Source: an uncultured Bacilli bacterium
Lineage (GTDB): Bacteria > Bacillota_I > Bacilli_A > RF39 > UBA660
Length of the DNA: 31,872 nucleotides
Assembly (NCBI GenBank): GCA_944358495.1
Contig: CALVRF010000003.1
Coordinates: 1 to 31,872 of the forward strand
Reading direction: 5' to 3'
Shown one piece after another: positions 20,821 through 29,882 of the stretch. Every line of letters begins with the position of its first letter. Within the stretch, counting starts at the first letter, position 1. Under the pieces are notes generated by a model, which did not search any database, was not told the DNA's origin, and saw only the letters and a program-made list of their open reading frames with translations. The translations under genes and the position numbers were made by a program.

Positions 20821-23001
20821 GTGAAAAAGAAAAAGCAAAAAAGCAATATATGGAAATTCCCACAAAAAGTCTTTTTTGTTTTTTTTCTATGCCTAGTTAT
20901 TTTGTTTGGAAGGTATTGTTATTTAGCTTTATCGCCAACGGTAAATGGGACTAATATTCAAGAGTTTGCGAGTAATCGTAATACCGTTTCGCAGACACTC
21001 ACGGCTAAAAGAGGAACGATTTTTGATGTTACAGGTAATATTTTGGCTAACAATGTAACTTCTTATACGATAATTGGTTATTTAGATGAAAGCCGTAGTA
21101 CCAAAACGGAAATTAATCATGTTAAGGATATCGATAGTACAGCTAATGCTTTAGCCGAAGTTTTGGAGACTGATGCGGCTGATATAAAGGCTCGTTTAGA
21201 AAAGGGGAAAGAGGAAGGTAAGTATCAAATTGAACTGGGTACGGCTGGTAAGAATATTACGGAACTTAAGAAAAGTGAAATTGAGGATTTAAATTTACCA
21301 GGAATTGATTTTACGGAAACTTATAAACGTTATTATCCAAATGGTGATTTTGCCTCTTATATTTTAGGCTATGCCAAGACTAATGAAACAATAGATAGTG
21401 ATGGAAAGATTACTACGAGTATTGATGGTGAACTTGGTATTGAAGCGAGATTTGATGATGTATTAAAAGGTACGGATGGTTATTTACAGTATCAAAGAGA
21501 TCGTTTTGGTTATAAGATTCCTGATACTTCAGAGACGCGAATCGATGCGATTGATGGTAGTGATATTTATTTGACTTTGGATTCTAGTATTCAAAGATTT
21601 GTGGAAACAGAAGCTAAGGCGATGCAGGAAGAGTATGAACCCGATTGGACGATTATAGCAGTTATGGATGCGAAAACGGGAGATATTTTAGGTTCGGCTT
21701 CAACTCCTTCTTTTAATCCCAATATTCGTAACATTACTAGTTATGAAAATCCATTAGTTTCTAATGCTTTTGAGCCAGGAAGTACGATGAAAACGTATAC
21801 TTATATGTGTGCGATGGAAAAAGGTACTTATGATGGGTCAGCTACTTTTAAATCGGGTAGTATTGAAGTGGCTGATGCGACGATTCGTGACTGGAATAAC
21901 GATGGTTGGGGAACAATCACATATGATAAAGGTTATGAGTATTCTAGTAATGTCGGAGTTAGTTCGATGATTGATAATTTTATTGATAAGGAAGATTTAA
22001 GAGAGTGTTTTAACAAATATGGTTTTGGAAAGACAACAGGTGTAGATTTATCACGTGAAGTCTCAGGTTCTTTAGGCTTTAAATATCCAGTTGAAGTTGC
22101 GAATGCGGCGTTTGGACAAGGTATTAGTACGACGGTTATCCAGCACTTAAAGGCTTTAACCTTAATTTCTAATAATGGTAAAGAGCTTACACCACATATT
22201 GTGTCTAAGATTGTTGATCCTAATACTGGAAAAACAACTTATAAAAGAGAAGTTGAAGAAACAGGTAGACTGGTAAGTCAAAGTACGATTGAAAAAATGA
22301 AAGAGTTAATGTATAACGTGGTAAATAGTGATGATCCAAATGCTTCAGGAAGAAAGTATAAAATCGAAGGCTTTGATGTTATTGGTAAAACAGGTACGGC
22401 TCAAATTGCGGATAATGAATCGGGAGGATATTTAAAGGGTGATAATGCTTATGTTTATTCATTTGCTGGAATGTTCCCTAAGGATGATCCAGAAATCATT
22501 ATTTATGCAGCAATTAAAAGGCCAAATGTTGGTACTTCTAATATGCTCAGTACTGCGGTTACTAATTTAATGAAAAATATTGCTAAATATAAAAATATGT
22601 TTACAGATGTTACGAGTAATAGTGATATGGAGTCATTGACTTTAGATTCTTATATTAATAAAAAAACAGAAGATATTAAGAAAGATTTAGAATTAAAAGG
22701 GATTACACCAGTAGTTATTGGTAGCGGGGATAAGATTATTAGTCAGTATCCAAGTAAAGGTGAGACTGTACTTTCATATGATAAAGTATTTTTGATTACT
22801 AATGGTGACCAAAATAAGATGCCAAATTTAACGGGATATTCAAGAAGTGAAGTTATTTATTTAATGAATGCTTTAGAATATGATTATGAAATCGATGGTT
22901 ACGGTTATGTGACTGGTCAAAGTATTGCAGCTGGTGCGGATGTAGGAACGAATAAGGTTAAGATTATTTTATCAGAAAAAGAAGAAGTGTCTAAGGAATA
23001 A
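20821..23001 (+). CDS. Class B penicillin-binding protein with PASTA domains
   Basis: I choose GTG 20821, seven bases after AGAGG; an ATG at 20803 overlaps ftsL without a ribosome site. The 726-residue protein has a membrane helix (about 15-38), the dimerisation domain with RGTIFDVTGNILA, and the transpeptidase domain with STMK (Ser321), SSN (375-377) and KTGTA (523-527). Two PASTA repeats fill the end (about 622-726). It makes the septal crosslinks of peptidoglycan (FtsI/PBP2B or SpoVD). A single gene is present, so I cannot say which. mraY, murD and ftsW do not follow. Confidence 0.93.
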   Translation: MKKKKQKSNIWKFPQKVFFVFFLCLVILFGRYCYLALSPTVNGTNIQEFASNRNTVSQTLTAKRGTIFDVTGNILANNVTSYTIIGYLDESRSTKTEINHVKDIDSTANALAEVLETDAADIKARLEKGKEEGKYQIELGTAGKNITELKKSEIEDLNLPGIDFTETYKRYYPNGDFASYILGYAKTNETIDSDGKITTSIDGELGIEARFDDVLKGTDGYLQYQRDRFGYKIPDTSETRIDAIDGSDIYLTLDSSIQRFVETEAKAMQEEYEPDWTIIAVMDAKTGDILGSASTPSFNPNIRNITSYENPLVSNAFEPGSTMKTYTYMCAMEKGTYDGSATFKSGSIEVADATIRDWNNDGWGTITYDKGYEYSSNVGVSSMIDNFIDKEDLRECFNKYGFGKTTGVDLSREVSGSLGFKYPVEVANAAFGQGISTTVIQHLKALTLISNNGKELTPHIVSKIVDPNTGKTTYKREVEETGRLVSQSTIEKMKELMYNVVNSDDPNASGRKYKIEGFDVIGKTGTAQIADNESGGYLKGDNAYVYSFAGMFPKDDPEIIIYAAIKRPNVGTSNMLSTAVTNLMKNIAKYKNMFTDVTSNSDMESLTLDSYINKKTEDIKKDLELKGITPVVIGSGDKIISQYPSKGETVLSYDKVFLITNGDQNKMPNLTGYSRSEVIYLMNALEYDYEIDGYGYVTGQSIAAGADVGTNKVKIILSEKEEVSKE

Positions 23002-23020
23002 AATTTAGGTTTTATTGTAT

Positions 23021-23055
23021 AACCACTTTAGTTCATTGAACTAAGGTGGTTTTTG
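23021..23055 (+). terminator. Strong terminator after the division cluster
   Basis: AACCACTTTAGTTCA (23021-23035) pairs with TGAACTAAGGTGGTT (23037-23051) with one wobble, then TTTTT. Confidence 0.9.
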
Positions 23056-23111
23056 CTTGAGAATAAAAAGTAAAAAAAGTGTAAAAAAAATTCTTTATTT
23101 TAGAGGAAGTG

Positions 23112-23120
23112 TGTTATAAT
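23112..23120 (+). promoter_or_regulatory. Extended -10 promoter of pyrG
   Basis: TG-n-TATAAT (23112-23120) lies just before an AGAGAG tract (23124-23129) followed by CC, placing the likely start at about 23127. The -35 is weak. Confidence 0.6.
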
Positions 23121-23131
23121 GAAAGAGAGCC

Positions 23132-23159
23132 AACCATACTCTCAGGAGTGTGGTTTTTT
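23132..23159 (+). terminator. Transcription attenuator in the pyrG leader
   Basis: AACCATACTC (23132-23141) pairs with GAGTGTGGTT (23146-23155) with one wobble and a TCAG loop, then TTTTTT to 23159. It sits only a few bases after the likely transcript start and before the ribosome site, so it acts as an attenuator. GAGAG (23125-23129) can pair with CTCTC (23139-23143) in the 5' arm. Confidence 0.8.
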
Positions 23160-23177
23160 CTTTGAAGGAGGTATTTG

Positions 23178-24773
23178 ATGGCTAAATATGTATTTGTAAC
23201 TGGTGGAGTTGTCTCTGGTTTAGGTAAAGGAATTACGGCTTCTTCGCTAGCGTTACTTTTAAAATCTAGGGGATATAAGGTGTTTATGCAGAAGTTTGAC
23301 CCTTATATTAATGTGGATCCTGGAACGATGAGTCCATTTCAACATGGTGAGGTGTTTGTAACAGCTGATGGATCGGAAACAGATCTTGATTTGGGTCATT
23401 ATGAAAGATTTATCGATGAGGAGTTAAATTATACTTCTAATATTACAACTGGGAAGATTTATTCTTCAGTTATTGAAAAAGAAAGACGCGGAGATTATTT
23501 GGGGGCGACGGTTCAAATTGTTCCGCATATTACCAATGAAATTAAAAATAAAGTTTATGAAGCTGGTATTACTAGTGGAGCGGATATTGTTATTACCGAA
23601 ATTGGAGGAACGATTGGGGATATTGAATCACAAGCGTTTATTGAGGCTTTAAGACAAATTGGTAATGAAAAAGGAAAGGAAGATACATTTTTTGTACATA
23701 CGACTTTAGTGCCATTTATTTATGGCTCTGATGAACTTAAAACAAAACCGACGCAGCACTCAGTTATCGAACTTAGAAGTTTGGGAATTCAGCCGGATAT
23801 GATTGTAACGAGAAGTCCAATTGCTTTGGATAATCATTTAAAGAGTAAAATTGCTTTGTATTGCAGTATTCCTAAGGAACATATTATTGATTCGGTGGAT
23901 GTTAAGAATATTTATCAGATTCCAATTAATTATTATAATCAAGGTGCTGATGAAATAATTTTAGAGCAGTTTGGTATGGAAAAGAAGAAAGCTAATTTAA
24001 AAGAGTGGAAAAAATTAATTGATGTTACGGATAACTTGGATAAGGAAATTGAAATTGCTTTAGTAGGGAAATATGTGGAATTACACGATGCCTATCTTTC
24101 AGTAGCTGAGTCACTTAGACATGCGGGTTATAAGTATCATACAAAAATTAATATTAATTGGGTTGATAGTGAAATGTTAGAACAAGGAGCCGATTTAAAG
24201 AAAGTGTTTAAAAACACGAAAGGGATTATTGTTCCTGGAGGCTTTGGTGAACGAGGCATTGAAGGAATGATTAAAGCAATTACTTATGCAAGGGAAAATG
24301 ATATTCCGTTTTTAGGTATTTGTTTAGGAATGCAACTAGCGGTAATTGAGTTTGCTCGGAATGTTTGTGGAATAAAAGAAGCTAATTCTAGAGAATTTGA
24401 TGATGTTTGCCCGGAACCGGTCATTGATTTGATGGCAGAGCAAAAAAATATTATTAATATGGGTGGTACTTTAAGATTAGGTAATTATGATTGTAGGATT
24501 CAAAAAGGAACATTAGCCTATGATGATTATAAATGTGAACATATTAAAGAAAGACATCGCCATCGTTATGAATTTAATAATGAATATCGTGAGATTTTAG
24601 AGAAAAAAGGTTTAGTATTTTCAGGGATTAATGAAGCTAGTAATCTAGTAGAAATTGCGGAATTACCAGGTAAAAAGCATTTTATTGGTTGTCAGTTTCA
24701 TCCAGAGTTTAAAAGTAGGCCAACAAAATGTCACCCGTTATTTGATTCATTTATTAAAGCTAGTATAAAATAA
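23178..24773 (+). CDS. pyrG: CTP synthase
   Basis: The start is ATG 23178 after GAAGGAGG; an in-frame TTG at 23175 adds one residue. The 531-residue enzyme makes CTP from UTP, ATP and glutamine. The synthetase domain (about 1-265) begins MAKYVFVTGGVVSGLGKGI and has GSETDLDLGHYERF. The class I glutaminase domain (about 290-530) has PGGFGERG, GICLGMQLAV with the catalytic Cys382, and QFHPEFKSRP. Length is normal. A leader attenuator directly upstream suggests control by CTP level, as known for pyrG of Bacillus, though the initial sequence differs from the known one. Confidence 0.98.
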   Translation: MAKYVFVTGGVVSGLGKGITASSLALLLKSRGYKVFMQKFDPYINVDPGTMSPFQHGEVFVTADGSETDLDLGHYERFIDEELNYTSNITTGKIYSSVIEKERRGDYLGATVQIVPHITNEIKNKVYEAGITSGADIVITEIGGTIGDIESQAFIEALRQIGNEKGKEDTFFVHTTLVPFIYGSDELKTKPTQHSVIELRSLGIQPDMIVTRSPIALDNHLKSKIALYCSIPKEHIIDSVDVKNIYQIPINYYNQGADEIILEQFGMEKKKANLKEWKKLIDVTDNLDKEIEIALVGKYVELHDAYLSVAESLRHAGYKYHTKININWVDSEMLEQGADLKKVFKNTKGIIVPGGFGERGIEGMIKAITYARENDIPFLGICLGMQLAVIEFARNVCGIKEANSREFDDVCPEPVIDLMAEQKNIINMGGTLRLGNYDCRIQKGTLAYDDYKCEHIKERHRHRYEFNNEYREILEKKGLVFSGINEASNLVEIAELPGKKHFIGCQFHPEFKSRPTKCHPLFDSFIKASIK

Positions 24774-24798
24774 AAGCGCCATTTTAGGCACTTTTTTT
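24774..24798. terminator. Bidirectional terminator between pyrG and the CmpB-like gene
   Basis: AAGCGCC (24774-24780) and GGCACTT (24787-24793) pair with one flaw on the plus strand and one wobble on the minus strand, followed by a T run. Confidence 0.7.
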
Positions 24799-25428
24799 GT
24801 TTTCAAATATTTTATCTAATCTAGAGTCGGGGTAATGAGTATCTAAAAAGACTTCTATATAAGTATTGGCTTCATTACCTTTTTGTCTTTGGTCTTGACG
24901 ACAGCCAGCCATAATTGAAATAGCGCAATCAATGATTATAAAAATTAGCATGATAATGGTAATAATATTACCGGTTTTTATTGGGATTTTTTCAATCCAT
25001 TTAGATAAAAATGGATAAATTAGTTTGATAAATAAAACTCCAAGAAGTCCCCAATATATCATATATTTTAAAGATGTTCTTCCGTTGATGTTGAAGGGCT
25101 GATTACTATAATCCCATGAAATAGTTCCAAAAACATGTTCTTGAACTAATGAGCAGATGTATTCAAAAGAACCACCAAGTAGTGCGGATATGATAAAAAT
25201 AATAAAAATATTTTTTTGTTTACCTAAAAATATTGTGAAAGCGGCGGCACCTAAACCATAAACAGGATTTAAAGGCCCATAAATTAAGCCTTGACGTGAT
25301 ACCCACTCACCATATTTAAAGAAGTGCAGAAGCATTTCCATAATACAACCAAAGATACAACCGATGATAAAAATCCAAAAGACTTTTTTAAAGGAAATGC
25401 CTTCAGCGAATTTTTCTTTATTTTGCAT
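24784..25428 (-). CDS. CmpB-like membrane protein (PF06541, "ABC transporter type IV")
   Basis: The start ATG at 25428 lies behind AAAAGGTGG; an in-frame GTG at 25437 is part of that site. The 214-residue protein has about five membrane helices (near 15-35, 53-68, 73-91, 126-147 and 160-177). The family pattern is clear: IIGCIFGCIMEMLLHFFKYG, then WVSRQGLIYGPLNPVYGLGA, GSFEYICSLVQE and WDYSNQPFNINGR. The family name is historical; no ATPase or solute-binding partner is encoded nearby, so transport is not shown. It is a single gene, divergent from the cardiolipin synthase operon. Confidence 0.82.
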   Translation of the reverse strand: MQNKEKFAEGISFKKVFWIFIIGCIFGCIMEMLLHFFKYGEWVSRQGLIYGPLNPVYGLGAAAFTIFLGKQKNIFIIFIISALLGGSFEYICSLVQEHVFGTISWDYSNQPFNINGRTSLKYMIYWGLLGVLFIKLIYPFLSKWIEKIPIKTGNIITIIMLIFIIIDCAISIMAGCRQDQRQKGNEANTYIEVFLDTHYPDSRLDKIFENKKSA

Positions 25429-25478
25429 AATAACCACCTTTTTATTTAGTGGGAGAGTTTTCCCAAAAATTGGTTAAT

Positions 25479-25506
25479 AGTATAGCAGTTTTAAGGATAT
25501 TGTCAA
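25479..25506 (-). promoter_or_regulatory. Promoter of the CmpB-like gene
   Basis: On the minus strand TTGACA (25501-25506) and TATACT (25479-25484) are 16 bases apart. Confidence 0.7.
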
Positions 25507-25510
25507 ATTC

Positions 25511-25539
25511 TTGTATATTTTCAGGAAATAGGGTATAAT
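25511..25539 (+). promoter_or_regulatory. Promoter of the cls operon
   Basis: TTGTAT (25511-25516) and TATAAT (25534-25539) are 17 bases apart, back to back with the minus-strand promoter. Confidence 0.7.
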
Positions 25540-25566
25540 TTAAGTAGTTAATAGCGTGGTGATAGG

Positions 25567-27108
25567 ATGAAATTAGTTGGCCGATTTTTAAGTTTTTTTA
25601 CGCATAGGGTGGTTTTGGTGGCAATTCTTTTAATTGTCCAATTATTGTTTTTAGTGGGAGTATTTTGGAAATTTAATGTTGATTTCATTTATTTTTACAT
25701 TTTTAATTATCTTTTAGGTATTGTTGTAGCTGTGTATATTATTAATGGCAGAACTAATCCGGGTTATAAAATTGCTTGGATAATGGTATTATTTCTTTTG
25801 CCAGTAGTTGGTGTGTTAATTTATGCTTTATTTGGCGGGGTTCAACTTAATAGATGGGAAAAAAGAAAAATGCAGGATATTTATTATCATCAGCGACGTA
25901 ATTTAACGCAAGATAAAGAAGTTATGGACAAGTTGAAAAATGACAGTATGAATGCTTATAATCAAGCCACTTATATTACGAAGTATTCACTTTCTCCATT
26001 ATGTCAAAATACGGAATATGAATATTTTGCTTTAGGTGAGGAATACTATGAAAGACTGTTAGAAGAATTAAAGAAGGCTAAAAGATATATTTTTATGGAA
26101 TTTTTTATTGTTTCTTCTGGTAAGATGTGGGACAGTATTTTAGATGTTTTAAAAGAAAAAGTTCAAGAAGGTGTGGAGGTTAGGTTTATTTATGATGATA
26201 TGGGCTGTATTATGACTTTACCGAATAAGTATTATCAAACTTTAGAGAGTTATGGAATTAAAGCTTGTTCGTTTAATCGTTTTATTCCACTTTTAAGGTC
26301 AAAGTTTAATAATCGTGATCATAGGAAGATGGTAATTATTGATGGATATATTGCTTTTACTGGGGGCATTAATTTAGCTGATGAATATATCAATGAAATT
26401 ATAAAATATGGTCATTGGAAAGATAACGGAATTATGCTTAAAGGTAAAGCAGTTTGGAATATGGCTATTATGTTTATGTCCATGTGGGATTTTATTAGAG
26501 GTACGAAATATAGTTATAAAGCTTATAAACCTTTGGAAGAAAATCTTAGAAATATACATTCTGATGGTTATATTATTCCTTATTGTGATAATCCTTGGGA
26601 TCATGAAGCAACAGGGGAAATAATTTATTTAAATATGATCAATAAAGCGAATAAATATATTTATATTACAACGCCTTATTTAGTTATCGATAATGAAATG
26701 GTTACAGCTTTATGTGTGGCTGCTAAAAGTGGAATTGATGTAAGAATTATTACTCCAAGTATTCCAGATAAAAAATTAATTAATGAGGTAACAAAATCTT
26801 ATTACGATCAGCTGATGGAAAGTGGAGTTAGGATATATGAGTATTTACCAGGCTTTATTCATGCGAAAACATTTATTGTTGATGATGAGTATGCGACGGT
26901 GGGAACGGTTAATTTGGACTATCGGAGTTTATATTTACATTTTGAAAATGGTGTTTGGCTTTATAAAGCTAGGGTGATTGATAAGATTAAAAATGATTTT
27001 TTAGAAACTTTAAAAAAATCTAAGGAAGTTAAACTTAGTGAAATAAAATTAACGAAATTACAACGTTTAAAAAGACAAATTTTGATGGCGTTTGCGCCGT
27101 TAATGTAG
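25567..27108 (+). CDS. cls: Cardiolipin synthase
   Basis: A 513-residue membrane-bound phospholipase D family enzyme that joins two phosphatidylglycerol molecules into cardiolipin. Two N-terminal helices (about 13-33 and 40-60, with a third near 70-90) anchor it. The two catalytic HKD motifs are complete: HRKMVIID at 252-259 and HAKTFIVD at 432-439, each followed by a glycine/asparagine motif (GGINLADEY; GTVNLDYRSL). Length fits the family. It leads an operon with a small lipoprotein (11 bases away) and CapA. Confidence 0.95.
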   Translation: MKLVGRFLSFFTHRVVLVAILLIVQLLFLVGVFWKFNVDFIYFYIFNYLLGIVVAVYIINGRTNPGYKIAWIMVLFLLPVVGVLIYALFGGVQLNRWEKRKMQDIYYHQRRNLTQDKEVMDKLKNDSMNAYNQATYITKYSLSPLCQNTEYEYFALGEEYYERLLEELKKAKRYIFMEFFIVSSGKMWDSILDVLKEKVQEGVEVRFIYDDMGCIMTLPNKYYQTLESYGIKACSFNRFIPLLRSKFNNRDHRKMVIIDGYIAFTGGINLADEYINEIIKYGHWKDNGIMLKGKAVWNMAIMFMSMWDFIRGTKYSYKAYKPLEENLRNIHSDGYIIPYCDNPWDHEATGEIIYLNMINKANKYIYITTPYLVIDNEMVTALCVAAKSGIDVRIITPSIPDKKLINEVTKSYYDQLMESGVRIYEYLPGFIHAKTFIVDDEYATVGTVNLDYRSLYLHFENGVWLYKARVIDKIKNDFLETLKKSKEVKLSEIKLTKLQRLKRQILMAFAPLM

Positions 27109-27119
27109 GAGGAGCGAAA

Positions 27120-27392
27120 ATGAAAAGAATATTATTTGTTGGATTTTTAATGTTTATGTTAAGTGGATGTACTAGTAGCGGTGAAGAGGTTAGCTGCATT
27201 GTTGAAGGCAAAGAAGCGGTGTTTACTCTAAAGGACGGTATGGTTACTAGTTATGTTTTAGATGGAAAAAGTATTAGTGGCTCTGAAATAGATGAGATTA
27301 ATGGTACTTATTTTACGAGTGCGACTAATAATGAAGAAGGGAAAACGGCTTTAAATAATTATGTTCAAAGTATTGGTGGAAGCTGTAATTAA
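27120..27392 (+). CDS. Small lipoprotein of unknown function
   Basis: A 90-residue secreted lipoprotein: MKRILFVGFLMFMLSGC has a lipobox LSGC, so it is anchored at Cys17. The mature part is about 73 residues with two cysteines (VSCIVEG and GGSCN) that may form a disulfide, and beta-strand patterns such as EAVFTLKDGMVTSYVLDGK. I do not recognise a family. It lies between cls and capA with gaps of 11 and 9 bases and is certainly cotranscribed, so an envelope role is likely. Confidence 0.75.
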   Translation: MKRILFVGFLMFMLSGCTSSGEEVSCIVEGKEAVFTLKDGMVTSYVLDGKSISGSEIDEINGTYFTSATNNEEGKTALNNYVQSIGGSCN

Positions 27393-27401
27393 TGGTGAAG
27401 T

Positions 27402-28547
27402 ATGAAAGTAGTTAAGTGGATTTTAGGTGTTTTAGCTGTAGGTTTAGTGCTATTTGGTTTATTATTTTTTCTAGATAAAGGAGAAAATAGTGATGAAATT
27501 GAATCTAAAGAAAAGAATGAAAGTAAGGAAGAAGTTAGTAAACTTAGTTTAGTGATGGTTGGTGATGCTTTACTTCATAGTTCAGTTTATAATGATGCTT
27601 ATAAAAACGGTGTTTATGATTTTACTAGTCAGTTAGAGTATATTAAACCGATTGTTTCAAAATATGATTTGGCTTTTTATAACCAAGAGACAATTTTAGG
27701 TGGGACAGAGATTGGTTTATCGGATTATCCGACATTTAATTCACCACAGGAGTTTGGTGATGCCATGATTGATGCGGGATTTAATATCGTTAATTTAGCA
27801 ACTAATCATACTTTGGATCGAGGAGAGCAAGCAGTTATTAATTCAGCTAATTATTGGAAAACTAAAGACGTTTTAACTGCTGGTAGTTATGCTTCGTTTG
27901 AAGAGGCTTCGAAAATTAATATTAAGGAAAAAAATGGAATTAAATATGCTTTACTTTCTTATACTTATGGTACTAATGGGATAAGTGTGCCTAGTGGTAA
28001 AGAGTATTTAGTTAATTTATATAGCGATGAACAGGCCAAAAGAGATATTGAGGCGGTCCGAGATGATGTTGATTTACTTTTAGTTTCTATGCACTGGGGC
28101 ACTGAATATCGAACAGAACCGACAGATGAACAAAAAAGTCAGGCTGAATATTTAGCTTCTTTAGGAGCCGATATTATTATTGGCACGCATCCACATGTAA
28201 TTGAGCCAATTACTTATATTGATGATACTTTAGTTATTTATTCGCTTGGTAATTTTATTTCTGCACAATCGACCAATAATGATTACAATACAATGGTGGA
28301 GTTAATGACAATGGTTGACGTGGTTAAAACGACAAAAGATGGAAAAAGTGAAATAAAATTAGAAAATTTAAACAATGAACTTTTATACAATTATTATAAA
28401 AAAGGTAGCAGGTGGTATGATTTTAAAGTAATTCCTTTTAGTCAGATGAATGAAAGTTATAATAGCGATTATAAAAGACTTTATGAAAAATATAGTAATG
28501 TGGTTCGAATGTATAACAGTGATATTCCGATAAATGCTTGTGCGTAA
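27402..28547 (+). CDS. CapA family protein (metallophosphatase-like fold)
   Basis: A 381-residue protein with an N-terminal membrane helix (about 6-25) and a polar linker (residues 27-46), followed by the CapA/YwtB domain: LVMVGDALLH (50-59), YNQETILGG, FNIVNLATNHTLDRGEQA, VSMHWGTEY, and GADIIIGTHPHVIEPI. These are the conserved metal-binding histidines and aspartates of the calcineurin-like fold. In Bacillus the family includes the poly-gamma-glutamate synthesis protein, but no capB or capC is present, so the substrate here is unknown. It is the last gene of the cls operon. Confidence 0.88.
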   Translation: MKVVKWILGVLAVGLVLFGLLFFLDKGENSDEIESKEKNESKEEVSKLSLVMVGDALLHSSVYNDAYKNGVYDFTSQLEYIKPIVSKYDLAFYNQETILGGTEIGLSDYPTFNSPQEFGDAMIDAGFNIVNLATNHTLDRGEQAVINSANYWKTKDVLTAGSYASFEEASKINIKEKNGIKYALLSYTYGTNGISVPSGKEYLVNLYSDEQAKRDIEAVRDDVDLLLVSMHWGTEYRTEPTDEQKSQAEYLASLGADIIIGTHPHVIEPITYIDDTLVIYSLGNFISAQSTNNDYNTMVELMTMVDVVKTTKDGKSEIKLENLNNELLYNYYKKGSRWYDFKVIPFSQMNESYNSDYKRLYEKYSNVVRMYNSDIPINACA

Positions 28548-28660
28548 AAGATATTGTAATTGAGATAGTTTTTATGGAAGTTAATTTATTGATTTTATGC
28601 AGATAATGATGTCAAATTTATGAAAATGTAATTCTTTTGTTGTTTTTGATGACTAAAATA

Positions 28661-28669
28661 TGATATACT
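28661..28669 (+). promoter_or_regulatory. Extended -10 promoter of the NPETS surface protein
   Basis: TG-n-TATACT (28661-28669) lies 55 bases before the GTG start; the 28548-28660 stretch holds no other clear feature. Confidence 0.5.
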
Positions 28670-28724
28670 AAAGATGCTAGAGGTATTGTGCTTATGGCTA
28701 TTATTAAAAGAAAGGATGAGAAGT

Positions 28725-29705
28725 GTGAAATCAAAAATTAAGATGTTAGGATTATTGGCTTTTGCTTTTATGATTGTTCCATTTGCCAAAGTAGATGCTA
28801 TTTATGTGGACGATATTGGAGGAAATGTTACTTCTATTGAAGAAAATAATGTTTGGTATTTAACTGTACAGGACGATGATCGTAAAGATTTAATTATTAG
28901 GAATGGTGAGACTGTTGTTTTAGATTTAAATGGTCATACACTTACTAATTATACAGCAGCTAACTCAGTTATATGGGTTCAAGATGGCGGAAATCTTACA
29001 ATAATCGATAGTGTAGGAACTGGAGTTATTAATAAAAGTGATGCTTCAAGTACTCCAACAGTTAATAATCAAGGAACATTAACTGTAAAAGGTGGAACTA
29101 TTACAGCTAGTGGAGCGAAAAGTGCTTCTTTATATAACTCTGGTACTTTGACATTTACTGATGGGACTATTACTACTGAGGAAGATAATGTATTTGGTTT
29201 AGTTAATGAAGGAACAGCTGTAATTTCTGGTGGCAAATTTGTTCAAGCTCATAATTTTTCTGTTTTAAATAATGCGAATAAAATGGAAATTTCTGGTGGC
29301 GATTTTGCAGTAAGTGAAGGAAATACAAATGCTTATTCTTTAATTACTAATCAAGGTTCCAGTGCAGCTGCTTCATTAGAGGTTACTGGCGGTACATTTA
29401 AAGCAAATAATAATGTGTTTTATAATGAAGGCGAGGATAAAGTTGTCGTAAGTGGCGGAACTTATTCTCATGATGTAAGTAAATATTTGGCTGATGGTTT
29501 TAACTTAAAACAAGAAAACGGCGAATATGTTTTAGTTAAAGATGAGCAAATCCCAGTAACTGATGATACTGATAAAGTTACTGCCGAAGAAATAAAAAAT
29601 CCTGAAACATCTGACAATGTTATAGTTTATGTACTTCTTGCTTTAGTTGGCTTGGGTGCAGCTGCTATAACAACAAGAAAATTAGTTAAAAAAAGTGCGA
29701 TATAA
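28725..29705 (+). CDS. Cell-wall-anchored beta-solenoid surface protein (NPETS sorting motif)
   Basis: The start GTG 28725 follows AAGGATG; an upstream in-frame ATG at 28674 is in the promoter region. The 326-residue protein has a signal peptide (about 1-25, cleaved after VDA), then repeated strand motifs such as GTLTVKGGTITASG, GTLTFTDGTI, GTAVISGGKF and MEISGGDF, as in right-handed beta-helices. The end is a sorting signal: NPETS at 292-296 (29598-29612), a membrane helix and KKSAI with basic residues. NPxT-type motifs are read by class B sortases, and a class B sortase gene lies 0.9 kb away. Binding partner or sugar unknown. Confidence 0.75.
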   Translation: MKSKIKMLGLLAFAFMIVPFAKVDAIYVDDIGGNVTSIEENNVWYLTVQDDDRKDLIIRNGETVVLDLNGHTLTNYTAANSVIWVQDGGNLTIIDSVGTGVINKSDASSTPTVNNQGTLTVKGGTITASGAKSASLYNSGTLTFTDGTITTEEDNVFGLVNEGTAVISGGKFVQAHNFSVLNNANKMEISGGDFAVSEGNTNAYSLITNQGSSAAASLEVTGGTFKANNNVFYNEGEDKVVVSGGTYSHDVSKYLADGFNLKQENGEYVLVKDEQIPVTDDTDKVTAEEIKNPETSDNVIVYVLLALVGLGAAAITTRKLVKKSAI

Positions 29706-29716
29706 GCACTTTTTTT
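29688..29716 (+). terminator. Terminator of the NPETS surface protein
   Basis: AAAAAAAGTGC (29688-29698) and GCACTTTTTTT (29706-29716) pair perfectly with a 7-base loop. Confidence 0.85.
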
Positions 29717-29819
29717 ATTAATGTATTTGGGTTGAATAATTTTGATAACACTAAATGATTAGTGATGGGACTGTTTCTATTTTTTTCTTTGGGCGCAGTT
29801 CGATTACTTTTTAGTATAA

Positions 29820-29847
29820 TTGACAAAGTTTATTTTTGATGTATAAT
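29820..29847 (+). promoter_or_regulatory. Promoter of the alpha-CTD-like gene
   Basis: TTGACA (29820-29825) and TATAAT (29842-29847) are 16 bases apart. The rest of 29717-29882 shows no other clear feature. Confidence 0.75.
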
Positions 29848-29882
29848 AAGCAACAATTGTTTATGGAGAGGGGAGTTTTATT

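Noticed and set aside
23112..23159. The standard Bacillus G-run mechanism for pyrG
   Set aside because: The initially transcribed region has no run of G; it has AG repeats, so a variant is proposed instead.
24784..25428. A true ABC transporter permease
   Set aside because: No ATPase or binding-protein gene is beside it; the family name is historical.
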